DNA from: Oscillospiraceae bacterium
GTDB taxonomy: Bacteria; Bacillota; Clostridia; Oscillospirales; Acutalibacteraceae
Direction: 5' to 3'
DNA length: 47,905 bases
Assembly: GCA_019422905.1 (NCBI GenBank)
Contig: JAHZCM010000003.1
Location: 1-47,905 of the forward strand
This document shows, piece by piece, positions 1-7,763 of this stretch. Each line of letters starts with the position of its first letter. Position 1 is the first letter of the stretch. Under the pieces are notes generated by a model that saw only the letters and a list, made by a program, of their open reading frames with translations, was not told where the DNA came from and made no database searches. The translations under genes and the position numbers were made by a program.

Positions 1-273
1 CATCATCCTGTCGTCATTTGTCCAGCCCTTCATGATGGCGCCGCCCTGCAGCGCGGTATAGACATACCGGCTGACGCAGTCCCACGCTTCGGCGCAGAAT
101 TTACCGTCGAGCATATGCCAAAAATCGTCTCGCTCTCCGCTGCGCTCCAGAATGAATTCCTGCCCGATCTCAAACCTCGGGCACGGACCCGATTTCGGAT
201 CCGCAAGATACTTTTCCTGCAATTTTGGAAAGCATTTTTTATCCAGCACCGTTATTTTACATTTGTGATTCAC
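1..273 (-). CDS. TIGR04076-type small protein (3' end outside window)
   Basis: The reading frame starts at a GTG (271-273) that sits just after an AAGGAG ribosome site, and runs off the left edge after 91 codons, so the C-terminus is missing. The N-terminus reads MNHKCKITVLDKK, followed by a GPCPRFEIGQEFI segment and an AWDCVSRYVYTALQGG segment. This pattern (K-C-K-I-T-V-L, then C-P-x-F-x-x-G-Q-x-F, then an aromatic helix and a G-G turn) is what I recognise from the TIGR04076 family of short, cysteine-containing proteins of unknown function common in anaerobes. It is the last gene of a minus-strand run and begins 12 bases after the cupin remnant. The function is unknown; the family call is from memory of the motif. 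Confidence 0.7.
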   Translation of the reverse strand, partial: MNHKCKITVLDKKCFPKLQEKYLADPKSGPCPRFEIGQEFILERSGERDDFWHMLDGKFCAEAWDCVSRYVYTALQGGAIMKGWTNDDRMM

Positions 274-285
274 TGTATTTTCTCC

Positions 286-516
286 TTATGATTCTGTGAT
301 GCCGACTTCAAATACAAGAAGCTCCGGCCGTTCATCCCCGGTGTTTTCAATCCCGTGCTCGCCGTACAGCCGGTTGACAATGACGTTGCCCGGCCCCACC
401 GGGTACGATTTACAATCGAGAAGCACTGCGCCGGTACCCTGCAAAGCAATATAGATTTCCCGATCGTTCCCATGCTTATGCACGCCGATGGAGGTTCCCG
501 GCGGCAGGATATCCCT
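286..516 (-). pseudogene. cupin-domain fragment lacking its N-terminus
   Basis: After the TAA of the upstream glycosidase the same frame stays open to 286. It encodes the core of a single cupin barrel: LPPGTSIGVHKHGNDREIY, then GTGAVLLD, VGPGNVIVN, GEHGIENTGDE and LLVFEVG. The H-x-H-x(4)-E metal-ligand motif is present at VHKHGNDREIY, and a later His lies in GEHGIENT. A normal cupin of this type has roughly 20-50 more residues in front of the LPPG strand. Here no ATG is available, and only a GTG inside the first motif (481-483) could serve as a start, without a convincing ribosome site. I read it as a remnant left by a deletion or nonsense change. It could still be made as a read-through tail of the glycosidase. 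Confidence 0.6.
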
Positions 517-1761
517 TTACGGCGTGACTGCCATGGCTTCCTCCGCATTAAACGTGAAGTCCTGCGTACGCAGCTCGTCCATAAAGCATGCCAGAATTTC
601 CTCATACGGCGCCGTTTTGACGTCGATCCGCGCGATATTGCGGTTAAAAAGGCCCCAGTTGTCGCCGGTATTGACGGTTTTATAGGTCCATTTCAAAAAG
701 CTGATCCCATTTTTTGCATACTGCCCGCACGCATAGCGCTCCTGCTCCTGATTGTTGAATTCTCCTACCATCACGGCCACATTCCATGTCTCACGGACCG
801 CCAGAAGCTCTTCCACGCGGTAATCGATCATATCGCGGTCCGTATCGTATAAATGGAGCTGGTAGAGCATATTTTCATAGCCCATATCCACGGGATCAGG
901 CAGGACCTCCGTGGACCATATGCCCTCCAGAGAGACGATATGCGCTTCGTCCTGTGCCCGCACGGCGTGATACAGACGGTCGTACGCCGCATTCGTATGC
1001 GCAACAGCCTGCGCGCTTTCGGCCGGCCAGGCGGTTTCCCCCGTATAGCCGCCGTTATTCTGCGGCTCGTTCAGGAGGTCATACGCGGCGACCGCCGGAT
1101 TATCCCGGTACCGCGCCGCGATCGCCTGCCAAAGGCGCCCCGCCGCCGCAAGATTTTCCGCTTCGGTATAAAGCAGGTTTCGTCCCGCCTTGCCGGTGGA
1201 GTGGTTCATGCTTTGCCCGCCCGGCGCGCCGTGCAGGTCAAGAATCACATAGATACCGTGTGCGGCGCACGTTTCCAAAAGCCAGTCAAGCCGCTGAAAG
1301 CCCGGGTTTTCCTCCGGATTTTCGTTCAGCCACGTGCCGTCCTCATACATAAAGTTGCGGTACCAGAACGGCGCGCGCACGCAGTTGAAGCCGAGTTTTT
1401 CGATCTGCGCGATATCCGCTTCGGTCATAAAATTTTCTTCGTACGCCTTTATGAGCGCCACGGTTTTCTCCGCGCCAAAACGCGCTTCAAGCACCTCCAG
1501 CGTGTCCAGATAGCCCCAGTCCTCGGCATAGTTCACAACCGGCCCCATCCACGTTTCCATCAGCATCCAGCCGCCGAGATTCACGCCGCAGAGCGTGACC
1601 GTTTCGCCGCTCTCCGTCACGAGCTGTCCATCTTTCACGGACAATATACCGGAAATCGGCGGATTTTTATTCTCATATTTTACAAGCGCTTTCGGTGCGC
1701 ATCCGGAAAGGCCGAGCACGAGAAGCAGAACGGAAAACCATGCAAATCCCCGCTTTTTCAT
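517..1761 (-). CDS. GH5-family glycoside hydrolase, predicted lipoprotein
   Basis: This 414-residue protein has a lipoprotein signal peptide ending in a lipobox, LSGC, with Cys21, so it should sit on the outer face of the membrane. The TIM barrel begins with GVNLGGWMLMETW (59-71), a start typical of exo-glucanase-like GH5 members. The acid/base is Glu232 in LLNEPQ (229-234) and the nucleophile is Glu334 in VGEFNN (332-337). His303 in YQLHLYD fits the substrate pocket. Length and order suit a single GH5 domain. The substrate cannot be fixed; a beta-glucan is likely. Its ATG overlaps the TGA of the upstream serine hydrolase (ATGA), implying translational coupling. The C-terminal tail abuts, in the same frame, the cupin remnant after one TAA. 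Confidence 0.88.
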   Translation of the reverse strand: MKKRGFAWFSVLLLVLGLSGCAPKALVKYENKNPPISGILSVKDGQLVTESGETVTLCGVNLGGWMLMETWMGPVVNYAEDWGYLDTLEVLEARFGAEKTVALIKAYEENFMTEADIAQIEKLGFNCVRAPFWYRNFMYEDGTWLNENPEENPGFQRLDWLLETCAAHGIYVILDLHGAPGGQSMNHSTGKAGRNLLYTEAENLAAAGRLWQAIAARYRDNPAVAAYDLLNEPQNNGGYTGETAWPAESAQAVAHTNAAYDRLYHAVRAQDEAHIVSLEGIWSTEVLPDPVDMGYENMLYQLHLYDTDRDMIDYRVEELLAVRETWNVAVMVGEFNNQEQERYACGQYAKNGISFLKWTYKTVNTGDNWGLFNRNIARIDVKTAPYEEILACFMDELRTQDFTFNAEEAMAVTP

Positions 1762-2732
1762 TTAATTTTCTCCTCGAGCGCCCATACGTTGTCGCCGTAA
1801 TTGCTCACCAGCGTCCGGCTTTCCCGTTTTTCCCGGTCATAAAGCGAAATAAAGCTGACGCCCGGATCGCTGCCCGTAAAATACGGGATATAGCCATCCG
1901 GCTTTTTCTTCATCCACATTCCCAGCCCATAGCTGTCCTCCGTTTCATTCTGCACCTGCACACGCAGCATTTCCTCTGTCATCTCTTTGGAAAGCAGCTT
2001 ATACCCGAGCAAAGCGTTCCAGAACCGCTCCACATCCTGTACGGTGGTAAATGCACCGCCCGCACCGGTTCCCTTGACGTCTACACTGTAAATATTGGTG
2101 TAATATGCACGGCGCGCCGTATCCCATATGTAGCTGTTCGCGCAGTTTTCCGGCAGGCGGTCCAGCTCATAGTATCCGGTATGATGCATACCGGCAGGCA
2201 TAAAGACATTTTCTTCGAGATATACGTCAAACGGTTGACCGGTTACAGCCTCGATCATCATACCCAGCACGACAAAGCCCGTATTGTTATATTGAAAGCG
2301 ACTGCCTCGGGCATACAGCATCGGCTTATCGATAAAAAACGGCAGCAAATCCGCACTTTTCCGGATTTTGTAGTTCGGATATTCCCGCCAAAGCTCCTCA
2401 TATTCCTCCATAACGGACTCGTCAAAATAATCCGGTATGCCGGAAACGTGCGTCAGCAGTTCGCGGACCGTGATACCCGCGTCAATCCGCTTCCAGTCAA
2501 TCGGTATGCGCGCAATCGTATCCGAAAACGAAAGCCTTCCGCGCTCGATCAGCTGCAAAACACCGACGGCAACAAAGGCCTTTCCTGCGGATGCCGTGGC
2601 AAACCGCGTTTCGGGCGTATTTTTGATTCGGTGTCCATAATCCGCATAGCCGTTTGCGAGACAAAGACAGGATGCGCCGTTTCGCCGCACCGAAACGCAG
2701 CCGCGAAATCCGCGCTCTTCCAAGATGTTCAA
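1758..2732 (-). CDS. Beta-lactamase-like (class C/penicillin-binding) serine hydrolase
   Basis: The 324-residue product starts at TTG (2730-2732) behind a strong AAGGAGGAG site. It has the serine beta-lactamase/DD-peptidase fold signature: S48-A-G-K51 in FATASAGKAF (catalytic Ser and Lys), Y148-N-N150 in FQYNNTGF (second motif), LLTHVSGIPDYF between them, and GLGMW then FTGSDPGV near the end, where the usual K/H-T/S-G motif would be. There is no signal peptide, so it is probably cytoplasmic or an esterase-type member rather than a secreted beta-lactamase. It is the first gene of a minus-strand cluster with the GH5 enzyme. Members of this family include esterases and peptidases; I cannot name the substrate. 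Confidence 0.85.
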   Translation of the reverse strand: MNILEERGFRGCVSVRRNGASCLCLANGYADYGHRIKNTPETRFATASAGKAFVAVGVLQLIERGRLSFSDTIARIPIDWKRIDAGITVRELLTHVSGIPDYFDESVMEEYEELWREYPNYKIRKSADLLPFFIDKPMLYARGSRFQYNNTGFVVLGMMIEAVTGQPFDVYLEENVFMPAGMHHTGYYELDRLPENCANSYIWDTARRAYYTNIYSVDVKGTGAGGAFTTVQDVERFWNALLGYKLLSKEMTEEMLRVQVQNETEDSYGLGMWMKKKPDGYIPYFTGSDPGVSFISLYDREKRESRTLVSNYGDNVWALEEKIK

Positions 2733-2837
2733 TTTTTCTCCTCCTTAACCCCGAAAAATAAAACTCCGTATTTCTTATCATAATACAGCCCTGACCAGAC
2801 TGCAAGGCGGAAAATGGAAAGAACCGTTTAAAGCCAA

Positions 2838-2872
2838 AAGGGGAGACTGTGCCGCTCAGGCCGTCTCCCCTT
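2838..2872 (-). terminator. Rho-independent terminator of gyrA
   Basis: Perfect 10-bp inverted repeat (2838-2847 with 2863-2872) just past the gyrA stop. On the minus strand it is followed by TTTTGG and then a T-rich stretch. On the plus strand it is followed by ACTTTTTT, so it may act in both directions. Confidence 0.85.
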
Positions 2873-2878
2873 ACTTTT

Positions 2879-5401
2879 TTATTCGTCTCCGTCGTTTTCA
2901 CTTATATCCGCCGCAGAATCGGCTTCATCCTCATCAGCAGCGCCGTTGTTTTCCACGCTCGTGATTTCCTCGCTGTCGTCGTGCGGCACGCGGGCCATCG
3001 TGATCACGCGGCTGCCCTCCTGGAGCTTCATCACGCGGACGCCTTTGCTCGGCCGCGCGCAGACACGCACGGACTTCGCCTCAATGCGGATGATGATGCC
3101 GTCGTCGGAAATCAGAATGATGTCGTTATCGAGATCGACAACCTTAATCGCCGCCACGTCGCCGTATTTTTCAACATGGTAATTCAGGATGCCCTTGCCG
3201 CCGCGGTTCTGCAAACGGTAATCCCCGATTCTGGACAGGCGGCCGTAGCCGGTTTCCGAAACGGTGAGCACAAGGCCGTTTTCGCGCAAAATGCTCATGC
3301 CAATTACCACATCGTCGCCGAGCAGGCGGATGGCGCGAACGCCGCGGGCCTGCCGTCCCATTTCGCGGACGTCGCTCTCATGGAAGCGGATCGCCTTGCC
3401 GTGCTTCGTCGCGACGAGCAGATCATCCTGCCCACTTGTGATACGCACCCAGCTTAGCACGTCATCCTCGTCCAAATCGATGGCAATGAGGCCGCTCTTG
3501 CGGACGTTCGCAAATGTGGAAAGGCTGACACGCTTGATCACCGCGTTTTTCGTGACCATGACGAGATAGCGTTCCTTATCCATCTCCTCTACACGCAGCA
3601 TGGAAGTGATCTGTTCCTCCGGCTGAAGGGGAAGGAGGTTTGCAATATTGATGCCGCGGCTTGTGCGGGAGCCTTCGGGAACCTCATAGCACTTGAGCCG
3701 GTAAACACGCCCGCGGTTTGAGAAGAACAGCACGTAATCGTGGCTTCCGGCGATGAACATCTCGGTCGCGACGTCCTCATCCCGGCGCGTCATGCCCGAA
3801 ACGCCGCGCCCGCCGCGCTTCTGCGTGCGGTAGGTATCCAGCGTCTGGCGCTTTGCATAGCCGAAATTCGTCAGCGTGAGCACGCACTCCTCGCGCGGGA
3901 TCAGATCCTCCACGTCCATTTCACCGCTGACTGCGGCAATTTCCGTGCGGCGTTCATCGCCGAACTTTTTCTTCATTTCAACGGCCTCATCCTTGATGAT
4001 GCCGAACCGGCGCGGCTCGCTCGCGATGATGTCTATATAATCGGCAATCTTCAGGCGCAAAGCGTCAAGCTCCTCCTCGATCTTCGTGCGCTCAAGACCC
4101 GTCAACTGGCCGAGGCGCATCTGCACGATGGCCTGTGCCTGCACGTCGTCGAGACCGAAGCGCGACATCAGCGCCTCCTTGCCTTCCGGAATACTCGCCG
4201 CGCTGCGCAAAATCGCGATCACTTCGTCGATAAAATCGAGCGCAATGATCAAGCCCTCGAGAATATGCGCGCGTTCCTGCGCCTTTTTAAGGTCAAACTG
4301 CGTGCGACGCAGCACGACCTCGCTCTGGAATTTGATGTATTCCTGCAGGATCTGGCGCAGGGTCAGCGTTTTCGGCTCGCCGTTCACGATCGCCAGCATG
4401 ATCACGCCGAAAGTGATCTGCATCTGCGTCATGGAAAACAGATTGTTCAGGACGATCTGCGGCGAAGCCTCGCGCTTTACGTCGATCACGATATGCATGC
4501 CGTTGCGGTCGGAATGGTCGTCGATATTGGAAATCCCTTCGATGCGCTTTTCCTTGACAAGATCGGCAATGCTCTCGATCAGGCGCGCTTTATTGACCTG
4601 ATACGGCAGCTCGGATACGACGATCTGGAACCTCCCGTTCGGCTTTTCAACAATCTCCGCGCGGGCGCGCACATAAATTTTGCCGCGGCCGGTCCCATAA
4701 GCGGCGCGGATGCCGCTGCGGCCCATGATGATGCCGCCGGTGGGGAAATCCGGGCCCTTGATATACTGCATCAGCCCGTCCAGCGTGATGTCCGGGTCAT
4801 CCACCATCGCGCAGACGCCGTCGAGCACCTCGCCCATATTGTGCGGCGGGATATTCGTCGCCATGCCGACCGCGATGCCGGTGGAGCCGTTGACGAGGAT
4901 ATTCGGGAAGTGAGAGGGCAGAGCAAGCGGTTCTTTGAGTCGGTCGTCGTAGTTCGGCTGAAAATCGACGGTATCCTTCTCAATATCCCGCAGCATCTCC
5001 ACCGAGAGCTTGCTCATTCTCGCCTCCGTGTATCGGTAAGCAGCCGGGGGGTCGCCGTCCACGGAGCCGAAGTTGCCGTGGCCGTCCACCAGCATATAGC
5101 GCATGGAAAAATCCTGTGCAAGGCGCACCAGCGCATCGTAAACCGAAACGTCGCCGTGCGGATGGTAGCGGCCCAGAACGGTGCCGACGGTATCCGCGCA
5201 TTTTCTGTACGCCTTATCCGGCCACAAGCTGTTTTCGTACATCGTATAGAGGATGCGGCGGTGCACCGGCTTCAGGCCGTCTCGCACATCCGGCAGCGCG
5301 CGCTGCACGATGACGGACATGGAGTAATCCAAAAAGGACTCCTCCATAATTTTTTTCAGGTCAACCTGTATGAGATTTTCCTTCAATTCGTTGTTATCCA
5401 T
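2879..5401 (-). CDS. gyrA: DNA gyrase subunit A
   Basis: At 840 residues this is a full-length GyrA, the DNA-cleaving subunit that with GyrB introduces negative supercoils. The N-terminal winged-helix domain contains LPDVRDGLKPVHRRILY, the quinolone-determining stretch RYHPHGDVSVYDALVRLAQ (79-97) and the catalytic tyrosine, Tyr124 in AAYRYTEARM. The C-terminal DNA-wrapping domain carries the GyrA box QKRGGRGV and a set of six-bladed propeller repeats, and ends in an acidic tail (ENNGAADEDEADSAADISEN). The residue equivalent to E. coli Ser83 is Val85, while the Asp87 equivalent is kept (Asp89). The ATG follows an AAAGGAC site and lies 19 bases after gyrB, so the two subunits share one transcript. 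A terminator follows the stop. Confidence 0.98.
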   Translation of the reverse strand: MDNNELKENLIQVDLKKIMEESFLDYSMSVIVQRALPDVRDGLKPVHRRILYTMYENSLWPDKAYRKCADTVGTVLGRYHPHGDVSVYDALVRLAQDFSMRYMLVDGHGNFGSVDGDPPAAYRYTEARMSKLSVEMLRDIEKDTVDFQPNYDDRLKEPLALPSHFPNILVNGSTGIAVGMATNIPPHNMGEVLDGVCAMVDDPDITLDGLMQYIKGPDFPTGGIIMGRSGIRAAYGTGRGKIYVRARAEIVEKPNGRFQIVVSELPYQVNKARLIESIADLVKEKRIEGISNIDDHSDRNGMHIVIDVKREASPQIVLNNLFSMTQMQITFGVIMLAIVNGEPKTLTLRQILQEYIKFQSEVVLRRTQFDLKKAQERAHILEGLIIALDFIDEVIAILRSAASIPEGKEALMSRFGLDDVQAQAIVQMRLGQLTGLERTKIEEELDALRLKIADYIDIIASEPRRFGIIKDEAVEMKKKFGDERRTEIAAVSGEMDVEDLIPREECVLTLTNFGYAKRQTLDTYRTQKRGGRGVSGMTRRDEDVATEMFIAGSHDYVLFFSNRGRVYRLKCYEVPEGSRTSRGINIANLLPLQPEEQITSMLRVEEMDKERYLVMVTKNAVIKRVSLSTFANVRKSGLIAIDLDEDDVLSWVRITSGQDDLLVATKHGKAIRFHESDVREMGRQARGVRAIRLLGDDVVIGMSILRENGLVLTVSETGYGRLSRIGDYRLQNRGGKGILNYHVEKYGDVAAIKVVDLDNDIILISDDGIIIRIEAKSVRVCARPSKGVRVMKLQEGSRVITMARVPHDDSEEITSVENNGAADEDEADSAADISENDGDE

Positions 5402-5420
5402 TCTCTATGTCCTTTCGCGC

Positions 5421-7364
5421 TTAAACATCCAGATTTTTGACGTACTTTGCATTGCGCTCGATAAATTCGCGGCGCGGCTCCACCTTGTCGCCCATCAGGA
5501 TCGTGAACACCTCGTCGGCCTGCGCGGCGTCGCTCGGCGTAACCTGCAGCATGACGCGCGTTTCGGGATTCATCGTCGTTTCCCAGAGCTGCTCGGAATC
5601 CATCTCACCGAGGCCCTTATAGCGCTGGATGTCGTAACCGCTTTGAAGCTGCGCCATGATCCGGTCGCGCTCCGGATCGGAATACGCATAATAATGGCGC
5701 TTATTCTTTGTCAAACGGAACAGCGGAGGCTGCGCGATATAGACATGCCCGGCTTCCACAAGCGGGCGCATATAGCGGTAAAAGAACGTCAGAAGCAGCG
5801 TGCGGATATGCGAGCCGTCCACGTCGGCATCGGCCATGATGATCACGCGGCCGTAGCGTAGCTTGGAAAGGTCAAAATCCTCGCCGATGCCCGTGCCCAG
5901 CGCGGTGATGACCGGCATCAGCTTGTCGTTGCCGTATACGCGGTCGAGACGCGCCTTTTCGACGTTCAGCATCTTGCCCCAAAGCGGGAGAATCGCCTGA
6001 AATTTGCGGTCGCGCCCGCCCTTGGCGGAGCCGCCTGCGGAATCGCCCTCGACGATGTAAATTTCCGTCTCATCGGGATTTCTGGACTGGCAGTCCGCGA
6101 GCTTGCCGGGCAGTGTGGCGCTTTCCAGCGCGGACTTGCGCCGCACGAGATCGCGGGCCTTTCTGGCCGCCTCTCTCGCACGCGAAGCCGCCATCGCCTT
6201 ATCGAAAATCGCGCGGGCGACCGCCGGGTTTTCCTCCATGAACGTCATCAGCTTATCGGAAAGCATGGAGCTGACGAGGCCGCTGATCTCGGTGTTGCCG
6301 AGCTTGCCCTTCGTTTGGCCCTCAAACTGCGCCTCCTTGACCTTGACGCTGATCACGCAGGTCAGGCCCTCGCGCACATCCTCGCCGGAGAGGTTCTTAT
6401 CGGCTTCCTTCAAAATATTGTATTTTCTGGCATAATCATTCATCACACGTGTCAGCGCGCGCTTAAAGCCGTCCTCATGCGTGCCGCCGTCCACCGTGCG
6501 GATGTTGTTCGCAAAGGAAAGGATCATCTCGTTGAAGCTGTCCGTATACTGCATCGCGATTTCGCAGGTGGAGTTGTTGTCCGCCGCCGTAGCCGAAAAA
6601 TAAAGGACGCCGGGGTGGATCGCTTCCTTGCTCTTATTCAAGTATTCGACAAAGCTCGATACGCCGCCTTCATAGTGGAACCGGTCGCTCTGTATATTTT
6701 CCGGGTCGCGCTCATCGGTCAGGATGATATTGACGCCCGCATTCAGAAATGCCTGCTCTCTCAGGCGCGTTTCCAGCGTGGAAAATTCATAGACCGTCGT
6801 TTCCCTGAAGATTTCCGGATCCGCCTTAAAGCGCACCGTGGTACCGGTCTGCGCCGGATCCTCAAGCGGGCCGAGATCCTGCAGATCGTAAACGGCGTCG
6901 CCGCGCTCAAAGCGCTGGCGGTACAGATGCCCGCTCTGGCGCACCTCGACCTCCATCCAGGTGGACAGCGCGTTCACGACCGACGCGCCCACGCCGTGCA
7001 GGCCGCCGGAAACCTTATAGCTCCCGCCGCCGAATTTTCCGCCCGCATGCAGGATGGTATAAACGACCGTGACCGCCGGCAAACCCGTCTGCTGCTGTAC
7101 GCCGACCGGGACGCCGCGCCCGTTGTCCTCTACATAAATGATGTCGCCCGGCAGAATCCGCACATCGATGCGGTCGCAGTAACCCGCCAGCGCCTCGTCG
7201 ATCGCGTTGTCCACGATCTCATAAACGAGGTGATGCAGGCCGCGGGGGCCGGTGGAGCCGATGTACATGCCCGGACGCTTCCGAACGGCTTCCAGACCCT
7301 CAAGAACCTGAATCTGGTCCGAACCGTAATTTGCATCCACATGCGTCATTTCATTGATATCCAT
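5421..7364 (-). CDS. gyrB: DNA gyrase subunit B
   Basis: This is the 647-residue ATPase subunit of gyrase. The GHKL ATPase domain shows RPGMYIGSTGPRGLHHLV and YEIVDNAIDEA, with catalytic Glu49 and Mg-binding Asn53, then the GRGVPVG and GLHGVGASVVNALS loops. The TOPRIM domain has EIYIVEGDSAGGSAKGGRD and the metal-binding DADVDGSHIRTLLL; the C-terminus carries the QRYKGLGEMD tail motif. I chose the ATG at 7362-7364 (MDINEMTHVD) because the family N-terminus begins close to this point. A longer frame upstream has no family similarity, but the ribosome site is modest (GGAAAATGAG). The upstream promoter is listed separately. gyrA follows directly. Confidence 0.97.
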   Translation of the reverse strand: MDINEMTHVDANYGSDQIQVLEGLEAVRKRPGMYIGSTGPRGLHHLVYEIVDNAIDEALAGYCDRIDVRILPGDIIYVEDNGRGVPVGVQQQTGLPAVTVVYTILHAGGKFGGGSYKVSGGLHGVGASVVNALSTWMEVEVRQSGHLYRQRFERGDAVYDLQDLGPLEDPAQTGTTVRFKADPEIFRETTVYEFSTLETRLREQAFLNAGVNIILTDERDPENIQSDRFHYEGGVSSFVEYLNKSKEAIHPGVLYFSATAADNNSTCEIAMQYTDSFNEMILSFANNIRTVDGGTHEDGFKRALTRVMNDYARKYNILKEADKNLSGEDVREGLTCVISVKVKEAQFEGQTKGKLGNTEISGLVSSMLSDKLMTFMEENPAVARAIFDKAMAASRAREAARKARDLVRRKSALESATLPGKLADCQSRNPDETEIYIVEGDSAGGSAKGGRDRKFQAILPLWGKMLNVEKARLDRVYGNDKLMPVITALGTGIGEDFDLSKLRYGRVIIMADADVDGSHIRTLLLTFFYRYMRPLVEAGHVYIAQPPLFRLTKNKRHYYAYSDPERDRIMAQLQSGYDIQRYKGLGEMDSEQLWETTMNPETRVMLQVTPSDAAQADEVFTILMGDKVEPRREFIERNAKYVKNLDV

Positions 7365-7383
7365 CGTAAGCTCATTTTCCTTT

Positions 7384-7392
7384 CTATCCACA
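7384..7392 (+). promoter_or_regulatory. DnaA-box-like 9-mer in the gyrB leader
   Basis: CTATCCACA differs from the DnaA-box consensus TTATCCACA at the first base only. It lies between the gyrB promoter and the gyrB start, close to the putative origin. A single near-match can occur by chance. Confidence 0.45.
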
Positions 7393-7409
7393 GGGTAACT
7401 TTTATATAT

Positions 7410-7438
7410 AGTATACCACAAACCGCATTTTTTTACAA
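7410..7438 (-). promoter_or_regulatory. gyrB promoter (sigma-70/A type)
   Basis: Reading the minus strand, TTGTAA (7433-7438) and TATACT (7410-7415) are separated by exactly 17 bases, 46 bases before the chosen gyrB start. Spacing and -10 match are good. Confidence 0.75.
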
Positions 7439-7522
7439 GGGCTGCCTTTCAAAAAAGCAGGTAAAAAAAGCGCGCAGCCGTGCCTTTTTTTTCGTGATTC
7501 TAACCACCTCTGCGGGGAAAAA

Positions 7523-7568
7523 TCGATTCTGGCGCAAATTTGACGGCTTTTTCGATTTTTGGCGCAAA
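7523..7568. repeat. Two near-identical direct repeats upstream of gyrB
   Basis: TCGATTCTGGCGCAAA (7523-7538) and TCGATTTTTGGCGCAAA (7552-7568) form a direct repeat with a 29-base period, upstream of the gyrB promoter and next to the terminator of the preceding small gene. They could be a protein-binding pair. No known site is recognised. Confidence 0.5.
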
Positions 7569-7593
7569 AAAAAGCCCGTTTGAAAACGGACTT
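7566..7593 (-). terminator. Rho-independent terminator before gyrB
   Basis: On the minus strand a 10-bp stem (7584-7593 with 7572-7581, nearly complementary with one wobble) with a 2-base loop is followed by a run of T (A at 7565-7571 on the plus strand). It ends the remB-Zn ribbon transcript and the small frame at 7602-7688, insulating gyrB. Confidence 0.8.
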
Positions 7594-7601
7594 TCTCTCC
7601 T

Positions 7602-7688
7602 CTATTTGGGATATACTTTGGAACCGGTCGTTTTCCCCTGCGGCTTTACGGCTGAAGCCTGAACTATAAAACGGGCAAAACGATTCAT
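7602..7688 (-). CDS. Candidate 28-residue microprotein
   Basis: A short frame (ATG at 7686-7688, TAG at 7602-7604) reads MNRFARFIVQASAVKPQGKT and ends TGSKVYPK. A GGAG site lies 8 bases upstream of the ATG, and an intrinsic terminator begins right after the stop, which is how a real last gene of an operon looks. The peptide is basic with an N-terminal amphipathic-looking MNRFARFIV segment. It lies 75 bases downstream of the zinc-ribbon membrane protein and upstream of gyrB. No family is recognised. A 29-codon frame can arise by chance, so this stays a candidate. Confidence 0.4.
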   Translation of the reverse strand: MNRFARFIVQASAVKPQGKTTGSKVYPK

Positions 7689-7763
7689 ATAAGCCGCTCC
7701 GCTTTTCTTTTCACAACGCGCACGCTTTTAAACCCTGCGTAAACAAAAACGCGCGTGTACCTG

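Noticed and set aside
3740..5440. Long open frame (566 codons) opposite gyrA
   Set aside because: Antisense shadow of a GC-rich gene; no family motifs, no ribosome site, and gyrA is certain.
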